Position numbers and translations under genes: made by a program. From contig NZ_JADYVX010000005.1 of assembly GCF_020194175.1 (NCBI RefSeq), positions 248,001 through 312,000 on the forward strand: a DNA stretch of 64,000 bases, given 5' to 3'. Positions 63,581 to 64,000 of the stretch are shown here, piece by piece; position 1 is the stretch's first letter; each line of letters starts with the position of its first letter. The notes below the pieces were generated by a model. That model saw nothing but the letters and a program-made list of their open reading frames with translations, was not told the origin of the DNA and searched no databases. The stretch comes from Bradyrhizobium sp. BRP22. Lineage in GTDB: Bacteria > Pseudomonadota > Alphaproteobacteria > Rhizobiales > Xanthobacteraceae.

Positions 63581-64000
63581 ATGTCATTACGCACATTGAT
63601 CGCAGGGCTGATCCTGATCGCCCTTCCCGCGAGCCAAGCGCTCGCCGCCAACGCCACCGTCAAGGACGGCAGTACGCTTCAGCTCGGCAACACGACCTAC
63701 CGGCTCGATGGCATCGACGTGCCACCTGTCGACCAATTGTGCATCGACGAGCACGCCGAGAGCTGGACCTGCGGCATCGAGGCCCGTGACCAGCTGGCGA
63801 GGCTGATCGGCGACCGTCAGGTCCGCTGCGACGATCTCGGCCCTGACCTGACCTACAAGAAACGGCGTCTCGGCGTGTGCAAGATCGAAGGCGATCCGAC
63901 CAGCCTCAGCGAGCTGATGGTCCAGCAGGGCTTTGCCCTCAACGTCGAAGCTTCGGCCACCGGCCGCTTCAAGCCCGACGAGGCGCGCGCCAAGGAAGAC
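63581..64000 (+). CDS. Secreted staphylococcal-nuclease-like protein (partial)
   Basis: Starts at the ATG at 63581 and runs off the right edge; 140 codons visible. Signal peptide: TLIAGLILIALPASQALAA. The body has the SNase-like OB-fold pattern: STLQLGNTTYRLDGIDVPPV, IEARDQLARLIGDRQV and YKKRRLGVCKIEG, with GFALNVEA after. Four or more cysteines suggest a periplasmic disulfide-bonded form. Catalytic arginines may be reduced compared with true nucleases, so activity is uncertain. Confidence 0.85.
   Translation, partial: MSLRTLIAGLILIALPASQALAANATVKDGSTLQLGNTTYRLDGIDVPPVDQLCIDEHAESWTCGIEARDQLARLIGDRQVRCDDLGPDLTYKKRRLGVCKIEGDPTSLSELMVQQGFALNVEASATGRFKPDEARAKED

Overview
The window looks like chromosome from a Bradyrhizobium-type alphaproteobacterium (Nitrobacteraceae). 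The grounds are high GC, the housekeeping order pyrB-pyrC-like-plsY-dprA-topA-rnr-DUF983-NUDIX-rpmG, a divK-pleD pair, a phasin gene with a PhaR-like operator, EipB (DUF1849), DUF1489 and DUF3572 proteins, and many palindromic intergenic repeats of kinds I associate with Bradyrhizobium. Assignment is by gene content and family recognition only; no search was run.

Layout. 1-6.2 kb: end of pyrB, a dihydroorotase-like gene that has lost its metal-binding HxH, plsY, a patatin-like lipase convergent with an amidase, and dprA. 6.2-10.7 kb: accessory segment with two divergent HxlR regulator/oxidoreductase pairs (azoR and an SDR), a 52-residue membrane protein, and about 1 kb of gene-free DNA packed with four different palindromic repeats. 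10.7-18.8 kb: topA, rnr, DUF983, NUDIX, a flavin monooxygenase and rpmG with its own terminator. 18.8-23.2 kb: membrane protein, ammonium transporter, MFS exporter with divergent TetR regulator. 23.4-27 kb: pleD and divK (cell-cycle/c-di-GMP signalling), then DUF3572 coupled to dinB. 27-35.9 kb: eipB, ridA, a GDPD, a FemAB-like acyltransferase, HIT, trmO, azlCD, a lytic transglycosylase, a HAD phosphatase and a GrdB/PrdB-like protein with cysteine instead of selenocysteine. 35.9-39 kb: clpS-clpA. 39.4-46.8 kb: lone TadG-like VWA protein, phasin, D,D-carboxypeptidase with SPOR domain, a J-domain membrane protein next to a VWA protein, and a secreted alpha/beta hydrolase. 46.8-47.7 kb: fossil of a divergent regulator/alcohol dehydrogenase pair. 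47.7-57.7 kb: panC, DUF1489, small and membrane proteins, GST, TonB-like protein, aldo/keto reductase, HTH protein, mgtE, and two tandem secreted polysaccharide deacetylases. 58-64 kb: tRNA-Leu(GAG), an orphan FliN-like SpoA protein, lipB, acyP, a PEP-mutase-family enzyme, the biotin-carrying alpha subunit of an acyl-CoA carboxylase, a small protein, and the start of a secreted nuclease-like protein cut by the window edge.

Most genes are core metabolism, envelope maintenance and regulation. No phage, CRISPR array, intact insertion sequence or rRNA was seen, and I did not find a clear new multi-gene system. The most unusual items are the degenerate dihydroorotase, the regulator/dehydrogenase fossil, the cysteine-type GrdB-like protein, the VWA/J-domain pair, the exact PhaR-type palindrome before the phasin gene, and the variety of palindromic repeats.
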